A DNA stretch of 64,000 nucleotides from Branchiostoma belcheri (lineage: Eukaryota; Chordata; Leptocardii; Amphioxiformes; Branchiostomatidae): contig NW_017803884.1 of the NCBI RefSeq assembly GCF_001625305.1, forward strand, positions 18,787 to 82,786. Reading direction: 5' to 3'. Every line of letters begins with the position of its first letter. Positions within the stretch are counted from its first letter, which is position 1. Below the pieces are notes generated by a model, which was not told the origin of the DNA, searched no databases, and saw nothing but the letters and a program-made list of their open reading frames with translations. Below, in pieces: positions 12,660-22,019 of the stretch. A program made the position numbers and the translations under genes.

Positions 12660-14925
12660 GTTTCTAGTTCGAAGATGTTTAGTTATACTTCACTAATAAA
12701 CACATTCCAGTTTGCTCGTAACTCGGCTGACTCAACTCATTACTCGCGTCCTTAATGACGATCATTATATTGCTAATCATGTACATTGTATATATTGCAG
12801 TTGCTACTGGCAACCTGCCTCTAACCATCATTGCTAATCGTTTGCAGCCAAGATACTATCAATGCAATGAATCATTGCAATTAGACACTTTATTTCTTGA
12901 TTGACATCAGAATGTTAAAAACTTGGTGAAAAAATGTTTGAAAAGTTTCGTGAATTTCTTCATTTAAGTTCTTGTGTTTATCTTGCAACAGATATTGGTG
13001 GCATCCATGAACTGACTATTGAGTCATATCTTCAAGCAGATATAGATTAGCATATCTATAAAGTTTTTTTCCAAGCAGAAGCTGCAACCGCGGCAACCTG
13101 ACATAGCTCTCCCCAGAGAGACCTATGTAGGGCTGTCACCTGGAGCTTCTATTGCATGCGATCTACATTTGATCAGAAAATGTTTGCTTTGATCACTTTT
13201 AACACGTCTCTGCTCTTTATAGTTAAACATTCAACAATAATCTCAAGACAGCACAATTTCAAAATGACACAACATGACATGAAAACATAATACCTTTATT
13301 GTATACAAACATCATACAATAGCATAAGTATATATAGAGAGTACTGTTTATCTCCAAGCAGATGTAGGGTAGCATATCTACAGCATCATCTCCAACTGAG
13401 TCCAAGCAAATGCAGGGTGACATATGTACATACAAAGGTGTACAGCATGAGACAGTGATAGCAGACCAAAATTCCAGTTTTATTCGAATTTTGTGTCTAA
13501 ACTAGTCATTTAATTTCATGTTTCTAAAAATTCTTCTACTTTTCAAAACTTATACGCTATAATTTAAAGTATTTAGAAACAATATTTCAAGTATTTGCGG
13601 TTTATACCATTGTTGCACAACAACATTCAATTTTGAAAAGCTGTACCTAATGGTAAGAGAGCACACATGGTTTTGTGTTTTCAATTTACAAATAACAAGT
13701 AGTAACTTGGCTGTTGATTAGTTTCTACCATATCAAAAAGCTTTAGTTGAACATAACAATTGTCAAACGCAGCATTAAACAAGGTTACAATCCTCACTGA
13801 CTAAATACATAACTACTCAAAATGAATGATAGCCTGGATGGAGAACATAAACCATGATAAAGTATGAGGAAAAACACCAACAAAGAAACAACAAACTAAT
13901 GCAGGGTATCCTACAAAAAAGTAGGGCGTCCAATTTCTTATTATTTTCAGTACAGGGCGTCCAAAAGACACCCTGGACACCCCCTAGCTAAAAGCCTGTT
14001 CTGACATCCCCTTTGTAGTATTAAAACATAGATGAGACAACAGTTCAACAATTATGTTCAATGTTCCAGTTGTTCTTGGGACAGCACTTAAGCTCAATAA
14101 CGTTTCAAAGTTGTTATTGTAGCCACTCCATTTTGTTTTGTCTAATGTTGGTACATTTTGATATAGTTCTGACATCCCCTTTGCAGTATTAGAACATTAT
14201 ATAGTTCTAAGAAACAACAGTTCAACAATTATGTTCAATGTTCCAGTTGTTCTTGAGACAGCACTTAAGCTTGATAACGTTTGACAGCTCTGTTATTGTA
14301 GCCACTCCATTTTGTGTTGTCTCATGAAGTTATACCAAAATAAAACATTTCACTTTTGACACATGCATCTTTGCTCTTTATTCATCAGTATTGTCCAGAC
14401 ATTACAATTTCAATGAAACATACACATGAAACATAGTTCCTCTGTAATATACAACATGACACTACTGATTCCAAAAAATGTCTTCCCCATACATAGACCT
14501 GTGTAACCTACTCTAACAGAGAAATTAGCTCCACATACATATCCTAAACTCGTTCCTGTCTCTCAAATCTTCAATCACAAATGAAAATCTGTATCTCTAC
14601 CTAAACATTTTCCCTCCCAACATCTGCTTCGAGATTAATATTTTTCACTAATTCCATTCAAGCAAATGACAATGGAAGCCAACTTATTACCCTGTTTGGT
14701 GTTACAGGTATGAACATACTAGGTAATACATTCTTTCCTCTCTAGCAGTTACACAAATCTATGTGGACATCCTCCAAGAACACAAAACTACATGGCCAGC
14801 GGCCGAGATAAACTTTTTTCAAAAGTCTTGTTTATTATAAAATGTGCACTTTGAGTTATATTATGGCTTCAGATTGTTATTTGTTACAAGGTTTTAATTT
14901 CCTCCATTGCTTCTAATCCATCTAC
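12660..14925. other. Interspersed repeats, no gene seen
   Basis: No supportable exon. Near 13,020-13,440 are diverged copies of a module with CCAAGCAGAT followed by AGGGTAGCATATCTA, a repeat core seen again near 23,960, 24,090 and 39,870. A ~170 bp tandem duplication at 13,997-14,335 is listed separately. Confidence 0.5.
13997..14335. repeat. ~170 bp tandem duplication
   Basis: Two adjacent copies start TCTGACATCCCCTTTG (near 13,999 and 14,168) and share the AACAGTTCAACAATTATG and GTAGCCACTCCATTTTG blocks. The copies differ by scattered substitutions and small indels, so the event is not recent. No coding function seen. Confidence 0.8.
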
Positions 14926-14927
14926 AG

Positions 14928-15152
14928 GCCCCAAGGCCCCACACAACATGGATGCCTTCCATCAGCTCATGGTAGAGGAACTTTTGTCCCTGACGAAGCC
15001 AGGCATCAGAGTGTGGGATGCATACAAGAAGGAGTATTTCACACTTACCGCTGATGTCCTGGCATACATCTTTGACTGGCCTGCCCGATCGAAGTGCACG
15101 TGCCACCAGGGTGCCAGAGCCACGTCTGCCTGCCCCTTTTGCCATATGACAA
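14928..15152 (+). CDS. tnp2-like (CACTA/EnSpm-type) transposase exon
   Basis: Exon between a TCTACAG acceptor and a GTAAGT donor, open throughout. It encodes GPKAPHNMDAF, then an LVEEL-like helix, a PAR motif (DWPARSK) and a Cys cluster (CTC, CPFC). This order (G-P-K, D-x-PA, two Cys pairs) is what I recall from the tnp2 transposase family. The exon ends in phase 1, matching the phase at which the exon at 16310 begins, so the two are probably consecutive. A LINE lies in the intron. Upstream exons and the DDE residues are not visible, so the gene is a partial or relic copy. The family call is by motif recognition only. Confidence 0.55.
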
Positions 15153-15540
15153 GTAAGTCTATTCAACAGTTATTTATACATAGGACTGATTTATTTGAAT
15201 GTATCTAATTCTACCCAAACCTTCAAATTCAATGGATAAGATTTCTAGAAGAAGGTGTATGAAGTTTGAAGGTGTATATTTTATTTGTTAGTTGTCTTGG
15301 GGCAACATACTGAAACAATGGTGATTTGATTGTGTCTTGTTTGTTTGACTGATTTCTGTATCGGTAACATCAAAATCAGTGTGCCAGTTACTTTGCATCT
15401 GACTGATTGTGAAGACGTTGAAGGGGGTATTTTATGCTCCACCATGTAAAAATTTTGTTCAGAATTTTTTAAGCTCTGGAACCAAATTGTGACATGGAGT
15501 GTGATGACAAACGATAAAACACCAACAAGTAGGGGAAAAG

Positions 15541-16245
15541 CTTCATCTGCATCTGTATCTGTATCAATATAGCCGGTATAACCGCCTCCCGGCGTAACAC
15601 ACCAGCTTCGCAGGCACGCGGCGCAGCGGCAGCTAGTACATTACACCGAACGACTTGTTGCACCTATGCTTTGAACCTCTAGCTCTAAGCTTTGTTTAAA
15701 GCTATCTAATGTTGACGCCCCTACTGTACTTGGTGGTAGCGAGTTCCACTCTACGATAGTTCTAGGAAAAAACGAGTTTTTGAACACCTCAATTCTTGGT
15801 TGATAGCTCTGATACTTGTAAGCATGACTATTTCTTGTTCTCTTTTGAGCTGGTATAAGGTACTCAGTAGTTGGTACATCCACTAGTTGATGAGACATTT
15901 TGTACATCATACATAGTCCGGACATTTTTCGCCTGTCTTCCAGAGACACCCACTGTAGGTTTGTTTTCATTTCTGTGACACTAGCACCCCTTCCATAGTT
16001 GTTCGTACAGAATCTTGCAGCTTGGTTCTGTACTCTACCTAGTTTATCTTTGTCTTTCTTTGTATATGGATCCCATACAGTCGCGGCATATTCTAGGTTT
16101 GGTCTTACAAGCGATGTGTATGCAAGTGATTTTACTCTAGTTGGGCATGCCCACAGATTACGTTTGATCACACCCAATGTCTGTTTAGCCTTAGTTGTGA
16201 TATTGTGTACATGCTCACTCCACTTCAGGCCGCTTGTTAGTGTCT
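15541..16245 (-). pseudogene. LINE ORF2 C-terminus, 5'-truncated, minus strand
   Basis: Encodes the end of a non-LTR reverse transcriptase, from TLTSGLKWSEHV through SLAYTSLVRPNLEYAATVWD, VQNQAARF and FKNSFFPRTIVEWNSLP to a stop at 15641-15643. This is the typical C-terminus of CR1/L2/jockey-like elements. The 3' tail (15541-15640) contains a shared 3'UTR block and a short GATACA/GATGCA tail. Homology begins abruptly at about 16245, so it was truncated during target-primed reverse transcription. The remaining frame of about 200 codons is undamaged, suggesting a fairly recent insertion into the tnp2-like intron. Confidence 0.88.
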
Positions 16246-16309
16246 TCATAACTCAGACTCAATAAAACTCGGTTCACTCCTGTGAAGAATATGTTCATTT
16301 TTGTTTCAG

Positions 16310-16535
16310 CGACAACCTGGTCTGAATTCCATGTGACAACATATGGAAGCAGCAGATGCTTCCTTCCAGAGAACCATCCTCTCCGGTTGGATGACAAACA
16401 CTTTCCTGACAAACGTGTAGAGGACCAAGCAGAGCCACCTCCCCATGACGACCTAGAGGCTTATGGAAAAGCCTACGACGTATTCGACGAGGTGATTGAG
16501 CGAAAGAAGAGAGAGGGGACTACCCAGGGAATAAG
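16310..16535 (+). CDS. tnp2-like transposase exon, downstream partner
   Basis: Open exon between TTGTTTCAG and GTACTA, starting in phase 1 to match the exon ending at 15152. It encodes TTYGSSRCFLPENHPLRLDD and then an acidic/basic segment. A tyrosine-x-glycine followed by LPxNHPLR is typical of the segment after the Cys cluster in tnp2-like proteins. The next exon is not found, because a second LINE lies directly downstream. Confidence 0.5.
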
Positions 16536-16629
16536 GTACTAACTTCTGAAACTAACTACTGTCCCTGGTATGAAAAACCTCAACAATAGTACAATTATAT
16601 ATATATATATGTGACTCTCAGCTGGTGTC

Positions 16630-17525
16630 CGCCACCAATTAATGCCCCAGGCCCTCATCACCTTGCTGGCTTTAGCACTTGTGTGCTTTGGATCTGTTAC
16701 AAACAAGTGCCATCAAGATCACAGTGGCTCATGCAGTTTAACCCCGAAAAATGCTACATCATGCATATTGCCATATAACAAACAAACGCACCCCAAATGT
16801 GAACAACAGCTACCAATTCTGTGGTCAAACACTGGAAACAACCAAAGCCCACAGCTACCTAGGTGTTACATTAACATCAAACCTGATGTGGAGTGATCAT
16901 GTCAGTTAAGTAACAGCAAAAGCCAAACAGACACTAGGAGTGATCAGGCGTAACTTGTGGACTTGCCCAAGGAAGGTAAAATCACTTGCATACACATCAT
17001 TAGTCAGACCAACCCTGGAGTTTGTCGCAACAGTTTGGGACCCATATACAAAGAAAGACAAACTGGAAAGAGTACAGAACCAAGCTGCTAGCTTCTGTAT
17101 GAATAACTACGACAGACATGCTAGTGTTACCGCAATGAAAACAGAATTACAGTGGAAGTCTCTGGAAGAGAGAAGGAAAATGTCCAAACTATGTATGTTA
17201 TACATGTATAAAATGGCAAATAGGCCAGTAGACGTGCCAACAGGTAAGTACCTAGTGGCAGCACAAAAAAACAGCCACGACTACGATTTCAGACTTATCA
17301 ACCCAGAATAGAGGCATATAAACATTCGTTTTCCCACAAACTATTGTTGATTGGAATTTTGTTATCACAAACTACTGTAGGGGCCTCTTCGTTAGACAGC
17401 TTTTAAGCAACATTTGGAGTTAGACAAACAGGGCTTATGTGTTTCTAGCCAGTCGACGTAATAGATCAGCCGTCGCCGCGTGCCTGCGAAACTGGTGTGT
17501 TACGCCGAATGACGGTTACACCGGT
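16630..17525 (+). pseudogene. LINE ORF2 C-terminus, second copy, plus strand, frameshifted
   Basis: Same family as the minus-strand copy at 15541-16245: shared KSLAYTSLVRP, VWDPYTKKDK and VQNQAA, and the same 3'UTR block near 17,475-17,512. It extends further upstream into QFNPEKCYIMH (near 16,735) and YLGVTLTSNLMW (near 16,856). At least two frameshifts are needed (near 16,795 and in 16,895-16,940), with further decay after 17,280, so it is older or more damaged than its sister. It ends with CGGTTACACCGGTT, next to the truncated Tc1/mariner-like gene. Confidence 0.85.
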
Positions 17526-17617
17526 TAAACATTACACATACAGAGGAAACAACCACTGGTGTGTTTCTGTGTGAACTATTTCTGCACAGGTATTCACAAA
17601 AACTTCAGTGCCGAAAA

Positions 17618-17852
17618 TCCTGAACATAAACCAACCATTATCCATTTGAAGTCTGTGGCCGTCAGGGAAGTTTTGACCGATGTATCGGTGTAGCGTTTCA
17701 ATCAGGATTTGATGGCAGAAAAAGTCCGCATCCATAATACCTTTGAACACCAGGATGGGTGTGCGGCCTTTCTTTGATATACCAGCCCATGCATAAACCT
17801 TCGTAGGGTGTTTGGGCCTCGGTTTCAGCTTTTGGTTATAGTTAGGATCAAC
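17618..17852 (-). pseudogene. Tc1/mariner-like transposase, exon 4 (second catalytic Asp)
   Basis: Starts after a TTACAG acceptor and reads VDPNYNQKLKPRPKHPTKVY, then a WAGIS strand and ends near HRLQMDN, the second DDE aspartate. Family proteins continue with D/N-PKH and a third D/E after 30-40 residues. That part is absent: within 100 bp the sequence becomes the 3' end of a LINE. The last catalytic residue is therefore missing from this window and the gene is truncated or has lost its final exon. Confidence 0.75.
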
Positions 17853-17983
17853 CTGTAATGGCCGTGACATGTGACAGTTTGTAATTTGTAATAATTAGTA
17901 GGTCGTATGGCTAGTTATGCCTACACATGACCCCTAGATAGATGTATATAGATTAGAGGTAACCTTGTATATCTGTTACACAC

Positions 17984-18160
17984 CTGCCATCTTTTCCTGA
18001 AACAGACTTTGGCGTGACCGTCGAGGTAGATGATGGTCTCGTCAGACCAGATGACATCGTCGAAGGACTCTCCATCAAGCAGCATTTGCTGGCACCATAG
18101 GAGTCTTGCATTCCTGTTCGCTTCACGAATGACCTGGCAATATCGCGGACCTCATTTTAC
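17984..18160 (-). pseudogene. Tc1/mariner-like transposase, exon 3 (first catalytic Asp)
   Basis: Runs from TTTACAG to a GTGTGT donor, phase 0 at both ends. It encodes PRYCQVIREANRNARLLWC and the DVIWSDET motif holding the first DDE aspartate, ending in FRKRWQ. The third codon is TGA in an otherwise open exon; CGA would fit the surrounding basic sequence, so this is probably a CpG nonsense mutation. Confidence 0.75.
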
Positions 18161-18297
18161 CTGTAAATTTTTTTTTTCAATAACAGCCTGACCCACAATG
18201 GGAATACTAGTAACAAAATCATTAGAAAAGCGTGTGTCCCGAAAGATTTCCTGTTGCACAGTAAAGTAGAAAACTATTAGAGAAATAAATGACTGAC

Positions 18298-18355
18298 CCA
18301 CCCTATAGCATAGCGGTGCCGCTTTACTGTTGCCACCGACACAGACAGCCCGAAC
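18298..18355 (-). CDS. Tc1/mariner-like transposase, exon 2 (HTH link)
   Basis: A 58-bp exon missed by simple ORF calling. It begins after CTTCAG, supplies one base to complete a codon left by exon 1, and reads FGLSVSVATVKRHRYAIGW, ending in phase 0 before GTCAGT. The phases on both sides match, and SxxTVxRxRxxxGW is the expected second helix-turn-helix end of these transposases. Confidence 0.65.
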
Positions 18356-18458
18356 CTGAAGAAGAAAAGCATGCCTATGACTACCAAGTAAACTCTCTGA
18401 AAAGTGTTTTACGGCACAGGCTTATAAACATCGAGTATTTAGAGTGTTCTGTTGAGGG

Positions 18459-18562
18459 TATTCAGCACCAGGGACAGTACTACTGTGGAGGGTGTTTAAC
18501 ACCAGGGACAGCACTATTGTGGAGTGAGTTCAGCACCAGGGACAGCACTACTGTGGAGGGAC
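18459..18562. repeat. ~37-bp minisatellite, three copies
   Basis: Three imperfect units of CAGCACCAGGGACAGCACTA followed by CTGTGGAGGG. The array lies in the intron between exons 1 and 2 of the Tc1/mariner-like gene. Confidence 0.8.
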
Positions 18563-18595
18563 AGTTCAGTAAATTTTGTGATTGAAAGTCCTTAC

Positions 18596-18882
18596 CTATC
18601 GAACAGCAACCGCTGCAGGTCTGGTGCGGTCAATTCGTCGTTGTTTTTCATAGCATCGTCAATGAAATTCAAGTGCACCACTTGCATCTTGTCAATCCCG
18701 TGTTGGCCTGGCCTTGGGTATACAATGGCTCCATCCGTCTTAAGCGAGTCCAAATACTTTGACACTGTCTGTCGGCATCCCCTCAAATCTTCTTCCTTAA
18801 GAACCCTTTCAATGGCAACTGGTCCGTACCCTTGGTTGAAAAGCGTTGCTATTCTACATATCGAAGATTGCGGCAGCGACAT
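18596..18882 (-). CDS. Tc1/mariner-like transposase, exon 1 (N-terminal HTH)
   Basis: ATG at 18882 (MSLPQSSICRIATLFNQGYG) is preferred over an upstream in-frame Met because DNA-binding sequence starts here. The exon encodes a helix-turn-helix region with IATLFNQGY, RVLKEE and TVSKYLDSLK and ends at a GTAAGG donor in phase 2. The gene then continues through three more exons on the minus strand towards 17618. Tc1/mariner genes are usually intronless, so the intron-rich form is notable. The protein would cut and join element ends at TA targets if complete, but this copy carries a nonsense codon in exon 3 and lacks the last catalytic residue. Confidence 0.7.
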
Positions 18883-19001
18883 TACTACGTACTTACTTAC
18901 TAAATTTGGCTTGTGTACGATAATTGTGCAAACTTCAGAGCCGCAGCGGCAAGAAGTTCTGTTTTTGACTATGAGTATGAGGAAAACAGTAAGTATCCAT
19001 T

Positions 19002-19556
19002 TTGGGTGAACAAACCTCTCCCATATACCCCGCATCCGACTCTGTCTCTAACAGACCACAAAACGTGCAAAGACAAACCTTTGAAGCTGTGATTCTGCTG
19101 GCCAGACAGCAACGCGAGTTGCAAAGGCAGCAGTCCGAAATAATAAATACTCTACAGCACATGATGGGGAATGGCATGTCACAAACCGGCACATCCAGCA
19201 CCACACCCCGGCATTAAAAAAACGGGCAGACTTGTGAGTGGATGAAGCCGGGTTCATCGTTCAATGAAATACCAAACAGAAAATTACAGAACATATTCAA
19301 TCGTAGCAATGGGCCGGCACATTTCGCTACACAATGTGCGAAGATTATGTTCAGTAGGCCAGAGCTAGTGTCCCGCAACGTGCAGGGTAAAGGAACACTA
19401 GCTCTGGATCCTGTCAAAATCGGCAAGATAAGATCATATGTTGAAAAGTTGTACAGCAGGGAGGGGAGCAAAGTGGGCACATGGAGGAAATACAGACAAA
19501 GCATAGATTCATGGGGAAGACACTTAAAGGCCATGGGAGTTCCGAAGGAGAATTAG
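19002..19556 (+). CDS. BEN-domain protein, one in-frame stop
   Basis: Two stacked frames in the same register. The first (19002-19217) ends in a glutamine-rich helix (LARQQRELQRQQSEI), typical of the coiled coil before BEN domains. The second (from 19242) is a BEN domain: NRKLQNIF, then FATQCAKIMFSRPELVSRNV, GKGTLALDPVKI and WRKYRQSIDSWGRHLK, ending at TAG 19554-19556. BEN domains bind DNA or chromatin. A TAA at 19215-19217 separates the halves, with only eight codons between it and the next Met. It may be a nonsense mutation, or the first half may belong to a different splice form. Neighbours are transposons, and BEN domains occur both in host regulators and in element-encoded proteins. Confidence 0.7.
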
Positions 19557-20700
19557 TCTGCAAGTCTATAAATTCAAATTCACAACGTTTTTAGATAAGA
19601 TTTGTTAAGAAGTTTAAATTTTCTCCATGCATGTTTCCTCTTTGAACATGTTTAACCATTTCTGTAAGTGTTGAAAACATTTTAAATGCAATTGTTCAAA
19701 ATATTACCTTATTACAATTTTCACACATCTGTGTGAGTCTTTATTACAGTTTTGAAATGTACAAATGGTAAGTTTATGTTGGAACAATTTATAAACTTAC
19801 TAAACAGGCAACGTTTGCGAGCAAGTAGAGGATGGCTTTACCACATCTCCATACAAAAATTTTGACCCAATCCCCACTACAAAAATTGGATCTTCTCAAC
19901 TTGTGCAACAATGCCATTTGTCGATCCCTCACTGTCACCCGCGGTTGATTGATTGATTCACTGTCCCTGTCAGGTGCCAATGTGAAGATTAGTGTCCCTG
20001 ACAACAATCACAGAAAATGTCACGACAAACCCCAGGGCAATATCCATGACAACTAAAATCACAAAAAAATGCACAAATATGAGCCTTACTTACTTTTTAC
20101 CAGCTAACCCCGTCCTAGACCAACGCACACGTGTTACTCCTGGTTGTAACTGTAAGCTTCTTTTTGTGACGTAGGTTTTTTTTACCTTTGAACCTGCTTT
20201 GAACCGGTCCACACGCAGGCGTACTAGAGCAAAATCCACACGTTTGGCGGGAACCGAGTAAACCAAAACGAAACCCGAGAACCGTTCTTGTTTGTTGTTT
20301 ACAAATAAAACTACAAAGAGTTCCAGCTATCGTGAAGGGCCATAATGCTGATATTTTTTCCGTAATGTATTTTCAATACACAGTAACAGCATTTGGACTG
20401 CATTATCCAGTCATGGAAATGTGGGAAATGTTGTTTCGGGGAGATGTCGAGATAATTTGCCAAAACGTAAACACTGACTAATCAACCCCCTGGAGTCTTT
20501 GGGGGCGGAGTCTCCTTGAACCCTGTGGGAGCGTTGTGATTGGCGGCTAACTGTCTGACCCGCGCTGAACAAACCGTACGGACGAAACAAAAATACTTGC
20601 AGTTTGTCATTAGTAAAACAAGATCGGATTAGAGTTCTTGCGCATTTTTGTTAACCGTTAAAACGTTTTGGTTGCCGATCGTCAAGCCAAGCTACGGAGG
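19557..20700. other. No gene seen; promoter side of the HIRAN-like gene
   Basis: 19,560-20,100 is AT-rich without exons. From about 20,190 to 20,690 the sequence becomes richer in CG and contains CACGCAGGCG, CGCGCTGAAC and GTACGGACG patches, a plausible CpG-rich promoter for the gene starting at 20705. No TATA box is obvious. Confidence 0.4.
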
Positions 20701-20704
20701 AAAC

Positions 20705-20721
20705 ATGGATAGGAAACGCAA
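20705..20721 (+). CDS. HIRAN-like gene, exon 1 (start codon)
   Basis: Short first coding exon: GAAACATGGATAGG gives a good start context, and the frame reads MDRKR plus two bases before GTAGAC. The two-base phase fits the acceptor at 20955/20956, which supports this reading. Because it is only 17 bp, it remains a prediction. Confidence 0.5.
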
Positions 20722-20955
20722 GTAGACACTCCGGGCTGTGTGTGCAGCAGTGTGGTATTTATTGATCCACCGTCTACAAAGACAGAAGGAGGCCGGTGAC
20801 AAACTTGAATATTTCCCCTCCTTAAAGTAAAGTACTGGTTAAAAAGGGCATGTCGATAGACTCCGGCAATAAACATCTGTACCCGGTGTGTACAAACCCG
20901 TAACCCCCGTAGATACATGTATATTTTATGGATGTCTTTTTGTCTTCGATAACAG

Positions 20956-21093
20956 AAATATTTATGTCAGGCTTGTCTTCCCTCCCCCAGGAAAGACTCA
21001 AGACGAACACGAGCTAGAAAAGGGTGCAAAAAAAGGGGCTCCTCCTCGCCCCCCTGTTGTGGAGATCACTATTGACAAAGCCGTGATCAAAGG
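20956..21093 (+). CDS. HIRAN-like gene, exon 2
   Basis: Starts after GATAACAG, completes a Lys codon and reads NIYVRLVFPPPGKTQDE, a basic GAKKGAPPRPP stretch and VEITIDKAVIKG, ending two bases into a Gly codon before GTAACC. An alternative acceptor at 20989/20990 would drop the LVFPPPG strand and puts exon 1 out of phase. Confidence 0.6.
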
Positions 21094-21315
21094 GTAACCT
21101 GTCATACACCTTTTGCCTTTCATATTTCTAGGAACAATACCGTAGTGTGCGATTTCTCGTGGGTCATCTGCTGTATGTAAGAGTATGCGATTTTGTCTGT
21201 TTTCTTTCGTCCTTAATTTATCGCCAACTTTATCTCATATATAATACGGAAAAATACGGAAGAGAGAAAAGAATAGCATTTGGGATCAAAGTTTTAAAAA
21301 ACCCACTCTCTGCAG

Positions 21316-21582
21316 GTATCACATCTTCCGCTTAAGGCCGCTAATGGGCCTCAGGATGAATGTTGTGGCACAACCCGACAACCAACACGACAAGCACGCA
21401 CTGGCAGTGTTTATGCCGCCGCTGGAGAAGATTCCCACCGACCAGCACGACGTAGTAACAGACACAAAACGCAGGACCGTCGTCCGGGACATTGCTGAGA
21501 AGTGCGTTGGACACCTACCCGCCAGCCTGTCGTCTATCCTGAACCAGCTATCGTCAGCTGGCGAGGTGGAAGAAATCACGTG
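21316..21582 (+). CDS. HIRAN-like domain exon
   Basis: Core of the protein. After CTCTGCAG the frame reads YHIFRLRPLMGLRMNVV, then QPDNQHDKHALAVF and later AEKCVGHLPASLSSIL. The pattern R-x-P-x-x-x-D-x-x-A-(I/L)-x-V, then a G(H/Y)(L/I/V)P turn and a helix, matches HIRAN-type domains, a fold known for gripping single-stranded DNA ends (as in HLTF) and also found in uncharacterised invertebrate proteins. There are no disabling changes. The exon ends in phase 2 before GTAATT. Confidence 0.65.
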
Positions 21583-21799
21583 GTAATTACGTAAATATTT
21601 GCTGATTGGGAAGGGTGTGCAAAATCGATGTTCATGTGTATTAGCGTATTAAAATTAGGGGTCAGTTTTTTTTACATTTACCCAACTGTCCTTTGAGTGT
21701 CATCCTTTGAAAGGTTGAAATCGATTGAAAGTTACGGTAATTCCCGATTCTACTGTTACGCGTCTGAAGAAACTTATTCCCATGTCTTCATTACAACAG

Positions 21800-21983
21800 C
21801 GTTGCCATTGGCCTGCCGCGTCGATCCTTCTGGCCGTGGCCCGAAGCAGTCCAAAAAGGTGGTGGGGCCGTCGTTCCCTGCCAGATTCACCTTCAAGTGG
21901 TGGACAAAGAGAGGGCTACCGCAGCGCTAAGGGCAGCTTTCAACGACATGGGCCCTGAGAAGGAAGTCTTGACCGTCCTCTGA
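21800..21983 (+). CDS. HIRAN-like gene, last exon
   Basis: The acceptor TTACAACAG gives the phase needed after exon 3. The frame reads VAIGLPRRSFWPW, a GGGAVVPCQIHLQVV segment and a helix, ending at TGA 21981-21983. A glycine run followed by PC then a beta-strand after a HIRAN-like core is a pattern I associate with a family of uncharacterised marine invertebrate proteins. Total predicted length is about 200 residues. Intact frames, good splice sites and a nearby poly(A) signal make this the best candidate for an intact gene in the window. Whether it is a host gene or a domesticated element gene is open. Confidence 0.6.
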
Positions 21984-22002
21984 CATGTCTGTTTCGTTTA
22001 CG

Positions 22003-22008
22003 AATAAA
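22003..22008 (+). terminator. Polyadenylation signal AATAAA
   Basis: Canonical AATAAA 20 bp after the stop codon of the HIRAN-like gene, followed by A/T-rich sequence suitable for cleavage. Confidence 0.65.
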
Positions 22009-22019
22009 GACTTTACTTA

